From positions 1 through 34,002 of the forward strand of contig CAIYSZ010000036.1 in assembly GCA_903928965.1 (NCBI GenBank): 34,002 bases of DNA, read 5' to 3'. A model generated the notes under the pieces. The model ran no database searches. It was given only the letters and a program-made list of their open reading frames with translations, and was not told the DNA's origin. Shown piece after piece: positions 19,801-27,956 of this stretch. The position numbers and the translations under genes were made by a program. The stretch's first letter is position 1. Each line of letters begins with the position of its first letter. The stretch is from an uncultured Pseudomonadota bacterium. GTDB taxonomy: Bacteria; Pseudomonadota; Gammaproteobacteria; Methylococcales; Methylomonadaceae.

Positions 19801-22800
19801 ATTCTCCGCGTGCAGATTAACCGCTTGCCCGGTAGAACCATTGCCGATCAAGGCCGAAGCGTTGATTTGCAAGTTATTGAATGTCAATGGCGATTGCTGG
19901 CTGCCGACGTTGCCGTAAAAATTGACGCTGCCGGCGGTATTCAAACTCAGTTGGTTCAAATTCAAACCGGCCAATAGGTCATTGGACAAATTCAAGGCGT
20001 TCGATAGCGAGTTCACCAACGCGGCGTCGCCGATATTAATATTCTCCTGCCCGGCGTTGATGTACACGTCGCCAACCGGCGGGCTCGCATTGCCGCCGGC
20101 CGCGATGCTCCCGGCCAATTGCACCCCTTGGCTGCCGTCCAGCGCCATGGATTTTTCCGCGGTCAACACCGCGCCGGCGGCTATGCTTAAATCACCGGTC
20201 GCGCCGCCGGCCCCATTGTAATTCACCCGGTTAATACTCACTTGATTGTCCGCCGACAAACGCAGGAACGCGCTATCGCCGATCAAATTATACTGCGTAT
20301 CGCCGGTATTCACGCCCTGGCTGGAACTGGCGGTCAACTGCGCGCCCGGCCCGATAGCGCCATTAGCCGCATTGTTGTTGACGCCATCCACCGTAATGTT
20401 GTTCACGGCGGCGACCACCAGATCGGGCTCGGTCAGCGTCACATTGCTATCGAAGCTAACATTTTGCGCGGTCACGAAAGCATTGGTAGCCCCGTCAACC
20501 AAAACCGGATTCAAATCCGTGATCGAGGTTCCCGCGGCCAATGACTCCGTCAGCGGCTTATTCAGCGTTACCGTGTCGCCGTTAATACTAGTAATATAAG
20601 CCCCATCGGCAATACCCGGACCGCTAATATCATCATTTACCGCCCAACCGATCGCACTGTTCAAGGTCAGCGTATTGCCCCCGCTCGCCGCCGGAGCGGA
20701 GAGCGCGTAACTATCCTCATTAGTAGTTCTATTGCCGCCTAAAAACAGGCTATCGACCTTAAAACTAGCCAGATTGCTGTCCAGAATTTGCAACACGCCT
20801 GGCGCCGCCGCGGCCCCGCTCAGGTTATGCACCACCTCAATATTGGTGGCGGAAATATCCATCCGCGCCCCGCGGCCTTTGGAACTGGTAATCAGCGTGC
20901 CGTTCAAGCTCAAACTGGATTGAGCGGCCACCGAAATCTGACCATTGTCCACCGGCAACAGTGGCGTGCTGGCGTTATTGGCCGCCGCCTGCGTGGCGAA
21001 AAAATTTTGCGTCAGCAAAGACTGATTCAGCAAATAATTATAGGCGGCAGCCATATTGGCGGCCAGCGTGGTCGCCCCTGCCGCGTTCAGCTGAGTTTCG
21101 CTTTGCGCCAAGGTATCGCCGCACTGTCCGGCGCAAAATACTTCATATTCCGGATGATTTTCCAACACCTGCACCGAGGACTCCACCTGATAACCGCTGG
21201 CGCGCGCGCTTTGCGCGGACGTACCAGCCAACAGCTCATAACCGGATACAATCGGCAATCCGCTTGCCGAATACGTGGTCAAGGTTTGATCCTGGGTATT
21301 GGCTTGCGGCGTCACCAGATACGCGCCCGGCAACAAGGCGTAATAGGCCGGTAAAATCGTGTAATCGCCGGCCGGCAGATACTGCGAGGCGCTCAAATGC
21401 ACTTCGCTGCCCAGGGCGTAATTGATTCCGTTGGCGTCGCTCCAGCTGCTCATAAAATTCGGATCATACGGGGCCAATGCCGAATTCAAGCTGGGTATGA
21501 CGGCAAAACTGCCGTCATAGGCTGAAGTTCCGGTACTTCCAGGCGTGAAGAAATCCGCGACGTCAGTGGCCACCGGTTTGAATTCGCTGCCGAATAAATC
21601 CCCGCCGCCGGACAAATCCACCACGCTGCCGGTGTTTTGTTGAATATCGGGCGCTTGCAATAATATTTCCTTGGTCGGCGGCGTGGAAATAATCTGGTTC
21701 TGCCCGGCGGTCAGCGGATACAGCCAATTCACGCCGCCTTGCACCACGCCGAAGGGAATCAGCAGCCCCGCGGCCGAAACGGAAGTCAGGCTATTTTTTT
21801 CCAGCGTCAAGGTATTACTGGCGCTTAGGGTAATGCTGCCCAACGGCGCTTTCACCACCCCGGCTTGATCAATGGTCGCCGCCTGAAAGGTCAAACTGCC
21901 GCCCGCGGACAAAGGCGAAACATCGGTATTGGCTCCTTTGATATTAATCGCGCCGTTAGCGCCGGAACTGCCCGTGGAGCTAAAGGTAAAATTGCTCAAG
22001 GTCGCCGGATAAATCTGGCTGGCGCTTAAATTAAGCGTCGCCGCCGTGCTCAATTCCCCCAGGAAATTCTGCTGATTCACCAACTCGCCCACGGCGCGCA
22101 AATCGTGCGCGCTATTCAAATTCACGCTGGAAAACCCGCTCCACAACGAAGCGCCCTGCAATTGAATATACGAGGCGTTGGCGGTAAAATCCCCGCCGCC
22201 TTGGACAGAGGCCCCGCTGACGTTACGATTGTAGGAAGAACCCAACACCATATACGGGCTGGTCAGGGTCACCGTGTCGCTGGCGCTATTATTCCCGGCC
22301 GACCAACTCATATTGGCCGCGTCCAGCGTGATTTGCGCGGTAGTGCTCAAATTGACGCCGCCGTTGAAATTCACGCTGCTATCCGCCGCCGGCGCATACA
22401 AGGTCAAATCCGCGAAACCGCCGTTATTGACTTTATCCGCGCTGAGGTAAAACTTGCCTTCTACCCCCTGGGCATCCAAACTAGCCCCAAAAGCCGCGCC
22501 GCTGCCCAGTATCGCTTGGCTGGATTGCGCCACTTCAAAAGTCAAAGGGCTGGTTGGGAATGTGGCTTGAACCGTAGGATCGGGAGGACTCGTCAAATTA
22601 GTCGCGTCAATTTCCAGCGCGCCGCCCAAAGTAGAGCTGGAGCCCGCATGCCCGATTAATTGACCGTCCAAAACCGCGCCTTGAGCCGCGCTGATTTTAA
22701 TGTTGCCCGCGTTCGAGGCGACATCGGACAAAGTGGCGGCGCTAGGCGCGCCGGAATCGCCTCCAGGCTGCAAAATGGACAATGACTGACTAGCGCCTGA

Positions 22801-25800
22801 AACATCCAGCGTCGAGCCTTGTTGCAAAATCGCGTAACCGCGCTCGACGTTTATTGAAATATCGCCGCCGTTCAATACCTGGCCGGTGACGCGCCCCAAA
22901 CCGTCCGTCGGATTCAAGCGCGCCGCGCCCTTGACCGACAAGCTAGCGTCCGCGCCGACCCAAATCGCCTGCGCCGGCTTATACGGGTCCGCCGGAACCG
23001 GATTAATTTGCATACTGATTTGACCGCCCGGCGCGCTCAAAGCGCCGTCCGCATAAATACTGCCTTGGGTAGTCAAATTGATCGCCGATTGGCTGCTGGC
23101 GGAACTCATATCCACCGCGATGCTGCTGTTTTTTTGCAAAGTCATCGTGGAATCGCCGCCCATCAGATTTAACACCGGCGTCGGCCGCGAACTTTCCGGC
23201 GACAGCGCAATACTGCTGAAATCTTGAATTGAAGCGCCGGTTGGCTGGTTCAAATAATGACTCGCCAATACCCGATTCTCACTTTGTAAATCCAGGTTAA
23301 CCCCGGATTTCACCGTAATATTGCCGGTGGACGATCCGACATTGCCTTTTAAGGTGATCGTGTTAAAGCCCAGCTGCTGAGCGAAATTGAAGGCCCCGTT
23401 GCTAACGCCCAGCGTCAAGGCTCCAGCCGGATCGCCGGCTTCATGCTGACCGATGACGATATTATTATTGCCTAGGGTCAAACTGCCGTCTTGTTGCAAA
23501 CCATAGGCCGACAGAGTTCCCTGCAACACCATGGCATCGCCATTAGCGCCTGAATTTTCAATATCAATCGAGCCGCCGCCGCCGGCGGTGAGCGCGCCGT
23601 TGCTATTCACCCAAGCGCCGCCGTCGGCGTTTATGCTAGCGCCCTGAGGCACGCTTACCTGATTCGCCGCATTCAAAATCACGCTGCCGCCTTGAATGTA
23701 CAGCGGATCATTTTCCTGCGCGCCATTGGCTTGCAAAGCCTGCTGATCGTTAATCCAGCGCCCGGAAACGTCGATGCCGGCGTTGGAACCCAATATCACA
23801 TTACCGTTGGCGTTTGAACCGGTCGCAGTCAACGCCACCGCGCCGCCGGCGGCCCGGATTTGGCTATCCATGGTAATTTGCGCGGCGCTGACCGACAAAC
23901 TGGCCCCGTTGGCTAGATTTAAGGTATTGCCTTGCGCAAAGTTGACGCTGCCTTGAGTCGTCGTCAAGGTAAACTTCTGCACTCCGGACTGGTTGGTCAA
24001 GCTTGAATCGAATATGACGGATGGGAGACTAGCGCTGGTCGAACAAAGTGTAGTCGAACAACCCGCATTCAAGGCAATATTGACCGCATCAGACTGAAAC
24101 ACCGCGTTTTGCGTTTCATTTGCGGCATTAGTGCCCGTCAAGTTCACCAAGAAAGAACCGCCCTCCGGAGTTTGCGACAACCCGCGTTGATAAGCGCCGC
24201 TCACCACCCCCGCGCTCAAACTTCCGCTCCACGCCAAGGCCCCGGCGTTAATGCTGACCCCGCCCGCGCTCTCCCCTTGGGTGTAGGCCGGCATGTATTG
24301 CATGCTGGCTTGATCCACCGCGTCCCACACTTGTTTCGTGCCCCACTTGGCGCTGGTTTGCGTGATTTGTCCGTAAATACCTGTATATTTGACGTTGGGA
24401 TTGGCCTGACTGATATTGACGATCTGCCCCATTTGATTGATCAAGCTGGTCGTGTGAATATACCCGCTTTGATAGGCCAGGGAGCCGCCGGCCACCGACA
24501 ATTGCGCCCCGCTATTCACAATCACGTCGCCGTTAGCGGAATTAAAATTGATCTGTCCGCCTTGCGTCATGCGCTCGTCTATGCCGCGGGTAATATTCGC
24601 CGCTGCCTTGCTGGTGTCTATAATTTGCGTAGTCTGCCGGGTGTCCACATACACCGTCTGCCCTTTCAAGATCCCGCTCAATTGCAACGGCGAATTACGC
24701 AACTCAAAACTTTCCACCGAAATCGGCACCACATCACGATCCGCCGCTATCTTCACGCCCTTCAGACCCGAAACGTCGATAATGGCCTGATTATCCATAT
24801 AAATCCGGCTATCATTAGCGAAAACCTTACCGCTTATCTCGTCGCTGACGTCAATATTCACTTGCGCCCCTGGCGCCCGGACCACGGACCCTGCCTGAAA
24901 ATCCGCCAACAGACCGCTAACGTCTACAATGGATTGCGGCTTGGCCGCGCTATCCAATGAAGTGGAATTATCGCTATCCGGACTGATGTTAATCTGGCTG
25001 CCCTTCGCCAGGGTCACCGTGGCGGCATTGCCAGCCCCCGCGCCGCGGCTGGTATTTAAAGCGGTAATTTCCGCCGAGGTGCCGTTCGCGGCAAAATTTG
25101 CATCCGTGGACAAGCCCTCGCCGGCCTGCAAACGCACCGAACCGTTGATATTCACCGAGGTGGTGGAATTAATCCGCCCGGATTGGTTAACCGCGAAACC
25201 CGCCAGCGTGATATTGCCCTGCCGCAAGGCGAGCAAGCCGTTATTGCTCACGTTACCGCCTGAGCCCACCTCCACCAATAATCCGTTCCAGGCGCCGTAA
25301 CTGGTGCTATGCGGCTGCAAATACACCTTATCCTGACTGGCCACCAACAGGATTTGTCCCTCCGCTCCCGTCTGTACGGTTCCATTATTCTCCACGGTCG
25401 GGGCGGCGACGATAATACGGCCCGATTTGGCCGCCTGCAACAACGCACCCTTATCTATGGTGATACTCGTGGACAAACTTTCCTTGCTATTACCATTGTC
25501 CAGCGCGGCGGCTTTGTTAGTGTCATATGCGTCGGCGATATTACTGTTCTTGAAGACGGCATCGCTGATGTTCAAGGTGCTCACCACCAGACTATTCACG
25601 TCCACCGTGGAGTCCTTGGAGAACTCAAAGCCATTTTGGTCATACAAATAGACTTCGCCGTTGGCGTTGATATGCCCCAAAATTTGCGCCGGGGAACCCG
25701 AATTGTCGAAAATTCGGTTCAATACAATCGCGCTGCCGTCCGGCTGTACGAATTGCACCGTATCGCCCTTGGGCACATTGAAACTATCCCAATTCAGTAT

Positions 25801-25995
25801 CGCTTTTTCAGAATGCTGGTTAACAAACAAAGTATTGCCGACTACATGCTCCTCAGCTCTACCGTAACCTACAAAGGCAGCGTCGGGAACCGGCAGCGTC
25901 GGCTCCGCCGCCAAGCTGGCGCCTGCGAATAAACCGCTAAAGATCGCGGTGCGTATGCCCGCCGTAATCGGCTTCAATCTGAAAACTGTTTCCAT
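13876..25995 (-). CDS. Giant two-partner secretion exoprotein TpsA (filamentous haemagglutinin, DUF3739 type)
   Basis: A secreted protein of about 4039 residues, the largest in the window. A conventional signal peptide (about 1-30, SLA-AEP), without the extended ESPR type, precedes the TPS haemagglutination domain (about 35-290). There the usual NPNG motif appears as YDQNGFEF, preceded by VLNRIF. A very long beta-helix-like region of Asn/Gly/Ser/Thr repeats follows. Seven degenerate modules of the type GxGxxxGTxIxxIxGNTVTL interrupt it, at about residues 1772-1830, 2384-2594 (three) and 3422-3644 (three). The C-terminal 300 residues match the DUF3739 pattern (GGNINLLTPGGGVDTGLAV, FTLDGGDIMIWSSNGNINAG in outline). 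No CdiA-like toxin tail or VENN motif is visible. The ATG at 25995 is preferred over a GTG at 26001; the Shine-Dalgarno is weak. It follows tpsB by about 85 bases. It is probably an adhesin or surface fibre; the ligand is unknown. Confidence 0.93.
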   Translation of the reverse strand: METVFRLKPITAGIRTAIFSGLFAGASLAAEPTLPVPDAAFVGYGRAEEHVVGNTLFVNQHSEKAILNWDSFNVPKGDTVQFVQPDGSAIVLNRIFDNSGSPAQILGHINANGEVYLYDQNGFEFSKDSTVDVNSLVVSTLNISDAVFKNSNIADAYDTNKAAALDNGNSKESLSTSITIDKGALLQAAKSGRIIVAAPTVENNGTVQTGAEGQILLVASQDKVYLQPHSTSYGAWNGLLVEVGSGGNVSNNGLLALRQGNITLAGFAVNQSGRINSTTSVNINGSVRLQAGEGLSTDANFAANGTSAEITALNTSRGAGAGNAATVTLAKGSQINISPDSDNSTSLDSAAKPQSIVDVSGLLADFQAGSVVRAPGAQVNIDVSDEISGKVFANDSRIYMDNQAIIDVSGLKGVKIAADRDVVPISVESFELRNSPLQLSGILKGQTVYVDTRQTTQIIDTSKAAANITRGIDERMTQGGQINFNSANGDVIVNSGAQLSVAGGSLAYQSGYIHTTSLINQMGQIVNISQANPNVKYTGIYGQITQTSAKWGTKQVWDAVDQASMQYMPAYTQGESAGGVSINAGALAWSGSLSAGVVSGAYQRGLSQTPEGGSFLVNLTGTNAANETQNAVFQSDAVNIALNAGCSTTLCSTSASLPSVIFDSSLTNQSGVQKFTLTTTQGSVNFAQGNTLNLANGASLSVSAAQITMDSQIRAAGGAVALTATGSNANGNVILGSNAGIDVSGRWINDQQALQANGAQENDPLYIQGGSVILNAANQVSVPQGASINADGGAWVNSNGALTAGGGGSIDIENSGANGDAMVLQGTLSAYGLQQDGSLTLGNNNIVIGQHEAGDPAGALTLGVSNGAFNFAQQLGFNTITLKGNVGSSTGNITVKSGVNLDLQSENRVLASHYLNQPTGASIQDFSSIALSPESSRPTPVLNLMGGDSTMTLQKNSSIAVDMSSASSQSAINLTTQGSIYADGALSAPGGQISMQINPVPADPYKPAQAIWVGADASLSVKGAARLNPTDGLGRVTGQVLNGGDISINVERGYAILQQGSTLDVSGASQSLSILQPGGDSGAPSAATLSDVASNAGNIKISAAQGAVLDGQLIGHAGSSSTLGGALEIDATNLTSPPDPTVQATFPTSPLTFEVAQSSQAILGSGAAFGASLDAQGVEGKFYLSADKVNNGGFADLTLYAPAADSSVNFNGGVNLSTTAQITLDAANMSWSAGNNSASDTVTLTSPYMVLGSSYNRNVSGASVQGGGDFTANASYIQLQGASLWSGFSSVNLNSAHDLRAVGELVNQQNFLGELSTAATLNLSASQIYPATLSNFTFSSTGSSGANGAINIKGANTDVSPLSAGGSLTFQAATIDQAGVVKAPLGSITLSASNTLTLEKNSLTSVSAAGLLIPFGVVQGGVNWLYPLTAGQNQIISTPPTKEILLQAPDIQQNTGSVVDLSGGGDLFGSEFKPVATDVADFFTPGSTGTSAYDGSFAVIPSLNSALAPYDPNFMSSWSDANGINYALGSEVHLSASQYLPAGDYTILPAYYALLPGAYLVTPQANTQDQTLTTYSASGLPIVSGYELLAGTSAQSARASGYQVESSVQVLENHPEYEVFCAGQCGDTLAQSETQLNAAGATTLAANMAAAYNYLLNQSLLTQNFFATQAAANNASTPLLPVDNGQISVAAQSSLSLNGTLITSSKGRGARMDISATNIEVVHNLSGAAAAPGVLQILDSNLASFKVDSLFLGGNRTTNEDSYALSAPAASGGNTLTLNSAIGWAVNDDISGPGIADGAYITSINGDTVTLNKPLTESLAAGTSITDLNPVLVDGATNAFVTAQNVSFDSNVTLTEPDLVVAAVNNITVDGVNNNAANGAIGPGAQLTASSSQGVNTGDTQYNLIGDSAFLRLSADNQVSINRVNYNGAGGATGDLSIAAGAVLTAEKSMALDGSQGVQLAGSIAAGGNASPPVGDVYINAGQENINIGDAALVNSLSNALNLSNDLLAGLNLNQLSLNTAGSVNFYGNVGSQQSPLTFNNLQINASALIGNGSTGQAVNLHAENFTLQGSSASSTPTAGVQSFNLEATKTITITGGNVGFSGFNSVTLTADNQFKVSGTSTLTIAATTHLNSGYFSTSNGADLNVNVTSGHALNVGRVGTLSNVSPDALGGALNLQADAINFNAYALLPAGNLTLSAQGNGANQDVAIGANADIDLGGRTVYYGTSVDYANGGNFTAKSANGVVYMAGGSSVNVASGGGSAAAGTLTFDAANQSVIIDSKAAINAAGGSASFDVNDFSHSYSQDASHETSSFDQLVQVLNQAGVTGELDFRVRNDAISAGAGDVINARTVNLTADQGSVTYAGQINADGLTGQYTLSAAADKGGDQLTVANVSGLEIGDSLSGAGLAANTVITGISGHTVTLSSALTGALSAGAAISDGSLWVANHSITSLDETQSNVVGVASIAGLTQGDVLSGAGLPVGTEISFLPNKQTTLNGVTDYWLVLSDTPTTALTAGAQFSDASSGASVTLAAHDNTWMPSNTITLDSVSGLQVGQHLVGAGLAENTTITGISGNTVTLSALPLASAGNSDGSVVQAAAKVAAVDAARVTQVDAGSVNIYAGGGITLAQGAVISAQSAWGKGGQVLLSSLTAPSAAGGVALDSGSSILVGGSSDVKGGQVTLRALRTGDGTDTPYGVNITNLAGTVSGYSSFTVEAVRQYGNQDIDIAGMPAGWIDNVIPQIQTDTAAYMAGASIAGLTAQYANLNFMPGVEIDYNGPLSLNNTWDLSSWRYNNGQVGDLVIRSTGGVTFNASLSDGFQSGNFTGAKSASGVQVVDQLMQGASWSYTLTAGSDLSSANPNATLTGAGNLTVGNADAVDANDPQVAIRTGTGNMHLNAGQDIVIRGNGTVYSAGQESSAQPFGNLTDSDVSTYFLVEYPINGGEISLHAAGDVIGAVSGTDYNNWLLALCCNPVSSTVTSIYQPTAWGVVLGYVPNSNTQIYNAGGPAFQENIGSFGGGNVTIKAGGNITNLELAMPSTGKPVGSTTTPIKSGVTTPHLKNFTSNVVDIEGGGVMTISAGGDIQGGSYYLGKGEASISAQGQVGAGANGAWSDGPQLYSGDTQFYVNANNGISLGGVADPMTGMQDLYLKTNYYPSSSSFFSYTDASGVAAKTIAGDINLNGGADITQVYPANLAATAFGGNIILNSALTMFPSSVGQLNLFADQSIYSANSLSIDTLLMSDYSVNASVGGLPTLLNPNPSGVLNNIGNFLGGNHASDASDTPLHVNDLKPVKVIAKQGDIKNIGFNLPKMAVIQAGQDISNINLSVQNIHNSDTTILDAGRDLIYPTQLSSFTGTIINNPNKIQVAGPGDVLVETGRNLDLGASSGLLTVGDKNGPLVNNVATTNSALITPYFVSSANLGTSANQLVLLNTTGLVVGQQLTSLSTGFTASITAIKGNTVTLSASPSAAIDSGSVFSVSDSASSYFLAGTARAGDTVLNLQSSSGLLVGEQLTGSGLADGTVITKISGNTVTLNTPLSAGIQSGALVLQSTKDAPGTYLADVNNGASITAVAGLQNSSTGQFTLGQSAAKGSEQLTLTNVFGLQAGDVLSGSGLAAGSVITKISGNTVTLNTALTGDIAKGGLISDSTLFGSSQFSGKQDFVDFMNSDLSLQAYIAQLIKNEAQLASNGASSQELNIYKSTIAQYQALLPEFEQAKTAATALIVNFMQQTPGYVYKNDAQTVSDFRALSNDQIQPLAMQLNNLLLPLLYQEILINGSASASDKALGNSLGYGAIGAMFPGSAWQGDMAMYFSTLQTVSGGNINLLTPGGGVDTGLAVAVGFSGLTKGANDLGVIADGQGSVNAVVNNDFTVNTSRVFTLDGGDIMIWSSNGNINAGKGAKTALVAPPVVGVYVNGDLTYQQQPGVSGSGIRTEGASPGNVSLFAPNGVVNAAEAGIAGKNVTISATAVLGAQNISFSGVGTGVPQASTSSLAAGLTGASNLGASVSQVAQSAMEDESSGKSNSKTNANLSLLTVELIGYGD
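15070..15735 (-). repeat. Three consecutive TVTL modules in TpsA (C-terminal cluster)
   Basis: Three related coding repeats at about 15565-15735, 15355-15525 and 15070-15235 share the pattern (Gly-Leu)-x-x-Gly-(Asp/Gln/Glu)-x-Leu ... Gly-Leu-Ala-x-Gly-(Ser/Thr)-Val-Ile-Thr-Lys-Ile-Ser-Gly-Asn-Thr-Val-Thr-Leu. The last two are nearly identical in their core (KISGNTVTLNT), and their DNA shares runs such as CCCGGAAATTTTAGTAATCA, which suggests recent duplication. Confidence 0.8.
18220..18850 (-). repeat. Three consecutive TVTL modules in TpsA (central cluster)
   Basis: Related modules lie at about 18677-18850, 18435-18625 and 18220-18380. The outer two have ITGISGHTVTL and ITGISGNTVTL cores. 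The middle one is diverged (EISFLPNKQTTLNGVTDYW in its core) but keeps the flanking GDVLSGAGLPVGT and LTAGAQFSD parts. A seventh, solitary copy is at about 20515-20685 (ITSINGDTVTL). Confidence 0.75.
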
Positions 25996-26081
25996 AACCA
26001 CAACATCTTATCTTTAGACGACGCTAACCGCCGAACACGCCTCGCAAGGCGCATAAGCTTGCAAAAACCTCAAAGCCGGCA

Positions 26082-27761
26082 TTAAAACTCCGTAACCACG
26101 GAAAAATGCATCCGCGGCTCGCCGCTTTTCACCGGCGCCAAAGCCACGAAAGGAAAACCCAAATCCAAGGCGCCGCTCAGCTTTTTCCATAAACTAAATG
26201 AAAAACCGAACCCGGCGCTATATAAATCATAACCTTTCGGATTTCCGGCCAAGGGGCTAATAACCCACCCGCGCGCCGCGTCCACGAAGGCCGAGGCCTT
26301 CAGCCGGTTTAAAAAATCCCATTCCAAGGGCGCCAGATGCGGCGACAAAAACTCAAGAGATCCTAACACCGCTTCATCGGCCAAGGCCTGCGTTTCAAAA
26401 TAGCCACGCACCGTGGTGGCGCCGCCCAAGGAAAATTGTTCGTTACTGATCAACGGCGAATTAGTGGTCTGGCCGGCGATATGCGTTTTCACCAGCATGC
26501 CGTACGGTAAATCGTACTGATATTTAAAATCGCCGGTTAAATACATAAAATCGGCTTTCGCCAAATGACGTTTGTTCTCGAACTGCGCCGGATCGCTGAC
26601 GATGCCGCTAACCCCGAAATGCATCGCCAAATCCATGCTGCCGGTGTAATCCTTACCGCGCAAGTTTCCGCTATATTGCGCCAAAAACGGCATATAGGTA
26701 ATCGGCGTAGAAATACCGTTCGCATTCAGCACTTTTAAATCTTCCTTGAAATGCTTGTAATCCATGCCTAGGGTAGCGCTATGGAAATACGTCTCCAAGG
26801 CCTTGAATGGCGTCACGTAGCGCGCGCCGAAGATATCCCCGTTGCCGATCACCGTCGTTGCGCCGGCGCTGGCGACTTGCGAACTGGAATTCGAGGACAC
26901 GCCGTAAAATACCAGCCGGCTACCCTGTTCCGCCAGCGGAATGGCGTAAGTGCCGGCCCAAACATCCACCTCCGAATTATTTTCCGGCGACACCTGATAC
27001 ATAACCGAGGCGCTGTGCATTTGTTGCCATAAATTATCGTAACGCAAGGAATTGACCAGCCTCAGACGCGAGGTGGTTGAAGTATTTCGGCCGTTGAGTT
27101 CAACCCGGGCATGCAACGGCAACTCGTCCTTCACTTTCAAATCCACTTCCAAGGTGCCGGGCGTGTCGCCGGCGCGCAACACCGGCTGAATTTGCCGGTC
27201 GGGGGATTGCGCCGCCAAATCCGCCAATTGTTTTTGCATTTTCGGCATATTCGGCACGTTCCCTTCCGCCAATTCAGGAATCGCCTCCTTGATTTTACCC
27301 AAGGAAAAATAACGCGAATCCTTAACCCTGAGCCGGGTAATCTTGCCTTCCACCACTTGCAAATAAACCACGCCGTTTTTGACGTCCTGCTCCGGAATGT
27401 CCACCGCCACGGTTTGAAAACCTTGCGCGTGATAAGCGTGTTCCAAGGCGGCGCGGGCTTTATCCACGTCGTCCAGGGTTTTATGCGGCCCTAAAAACGG
27501 GTAAATCGTCCGTTCCACCACGCCTTTTTCCAGAGTGACCGCGCCTTTAATCCTCAATTCCCATAAATCGAATTGATTAGCGGGATTCTGCTCCTGCGCG
27601 CCACCCCGCGCGCTTTCCGCCGAAGCGGTTTTATCGCCTGACCCGCTCTTCGGCGCATTTTCTTCGCCTGCCGCGTCCGCGTAGGCCTGACATGGCCAAG
27701 TGAAAGCCAGAGCCAACAACCAACCGCCAAGTGTGCTTGATCGAATTTGCTTTAACTGCAT
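26082..27761 (-). CDS. TpsB outer-membrane transporter (ShlB/FhaC/HecB family)
   Basis: Outer-membrane partner that secretes the adjacent TpsA. A signal peptide (about residues 1-30, ending AYA-DA) precedes a low-complexity linker and then two POTRA domains. The first (about 65-140) begins ELRIKGAVTLEKGVV and includes GFQTVAVDIPEQDVKNGVVYLQV. A 16-strand barrel follows, with the loop-6 VRGY motif in GGATTVRGYFET and a terminal Phe after VVTE. About 559 residues is normal for FhaC. The frame remains open to an ATG at 27794, but a perfect TATAAT at 27804-27809 would leave that start almost leaderless, and the ATG at 27761 begins a better signal peptide; I therefore prefer 27761. tpsA follows in the same orientation, so the pair forms a tpsBA unit with its own promoter. 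Confidence 0.92.
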   Translation of the reverse strand: MQLKQIRSSTLGGWLLALAFTWPCQAYADAAGEENAPKSGSGDKTASAESARGGAQEQNPANQFDLWELRIKGAVTLEKGVVERTIYPFLGPHKTLDDVDKARAALEHAYHAQGFQTVAVDIPEQDVKNGVVYLQVVEGKITRLRVKDSRYFSLGKIKEAIPELAEGNVPNMPKMQKQLADLAAQSPDRQIQPVLRAGDTPGTLEVDLKVKDELPLHARVELNGRNTSTTSRLRLVNSLRYDNLWQQMHSASVMYQVSPENNSEVDVWAGTYAIPLAEQGSRLVFYGVSSNSSSQVASAGATTVIGNGDIFGARYVTPFKALETYFHSATLGMDYKHFKEDLKVLNANGISTPITYMPFLAQYSGNLRGKDYTGSMDLAMHFGVSGIVSDPAQFENKRHLAKADFMYLTGDFKYQYDLPYGMLVKTHIAGQTTNSPLISNEQFSLGGATTVRGYFETQALADEAVLGSLEFLSPHLAPLEWDFLNRLKASAFVDAARGWVISPLAGNPKGYDLYSAGFGFSFSLWKKLSGALDLGFPFVALAPVKSGEPRMHFSVVTEF

Positions 27762-27803
27762 GAATATCGGAAATAAGGAGAATAAGCAGCGCATTAGCGC
27801 GAT

Positions 27804-27809
27804 ATTATA
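27804..27809 (-). promoter_or_regulatory. Candidate -10 element of tpsBA
   Basis: TATAAT on the minus strand sits between the terminator of the upstream gene (27860-27891) and the tpsB coding region. It predicts initiation near 27797 and a leader of about 36 bases to the ATG at 27761. No good -35 hexamer is seen at 16-18 bases, so an activator may be needed. Confidence 0.45.
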
Positions 27810-27859
27810 CGAATTTTACCGGCGAATTATTACCTTAATGTGAAACGCCACTAAAGCAA

Positions 27860-27891
27860 AAAGACCAACCATCTTACAATGGTTGGTCTTT
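27860..27891 (-). terminator. Rho-independent terminator after the PBP-like gene
   Basis: A perfect 13-bp stem (27860-27872 with 27879-27891) has a 6-base loop, and on the minus strand a T-rich tail follows (TTTGCTTT). It lies about 65 bases beyond the stop of the secreted PBP-like gene. The stem is AT-rich at its base and can work in both directions, although no plus-strand gene precedes it. Confidence 0.8.
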
Positions 27892-27956
27892 GCCAGCTTC
27901 GTCCTTGATTCAAAGCAGCCTAACGGCCGCCGCCCTAAACCTGGGCCAACCTGATA

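Noticed and set aside
24109-24960. Long open frame on the plus strand opposite tpsA
   Set aside because: It lies fully antisense to the well-supported TpsA coding frame, is rich in His/Arg/Pro as expected for the complement of Asn/Gly/Ala codons, and shows no family motif.
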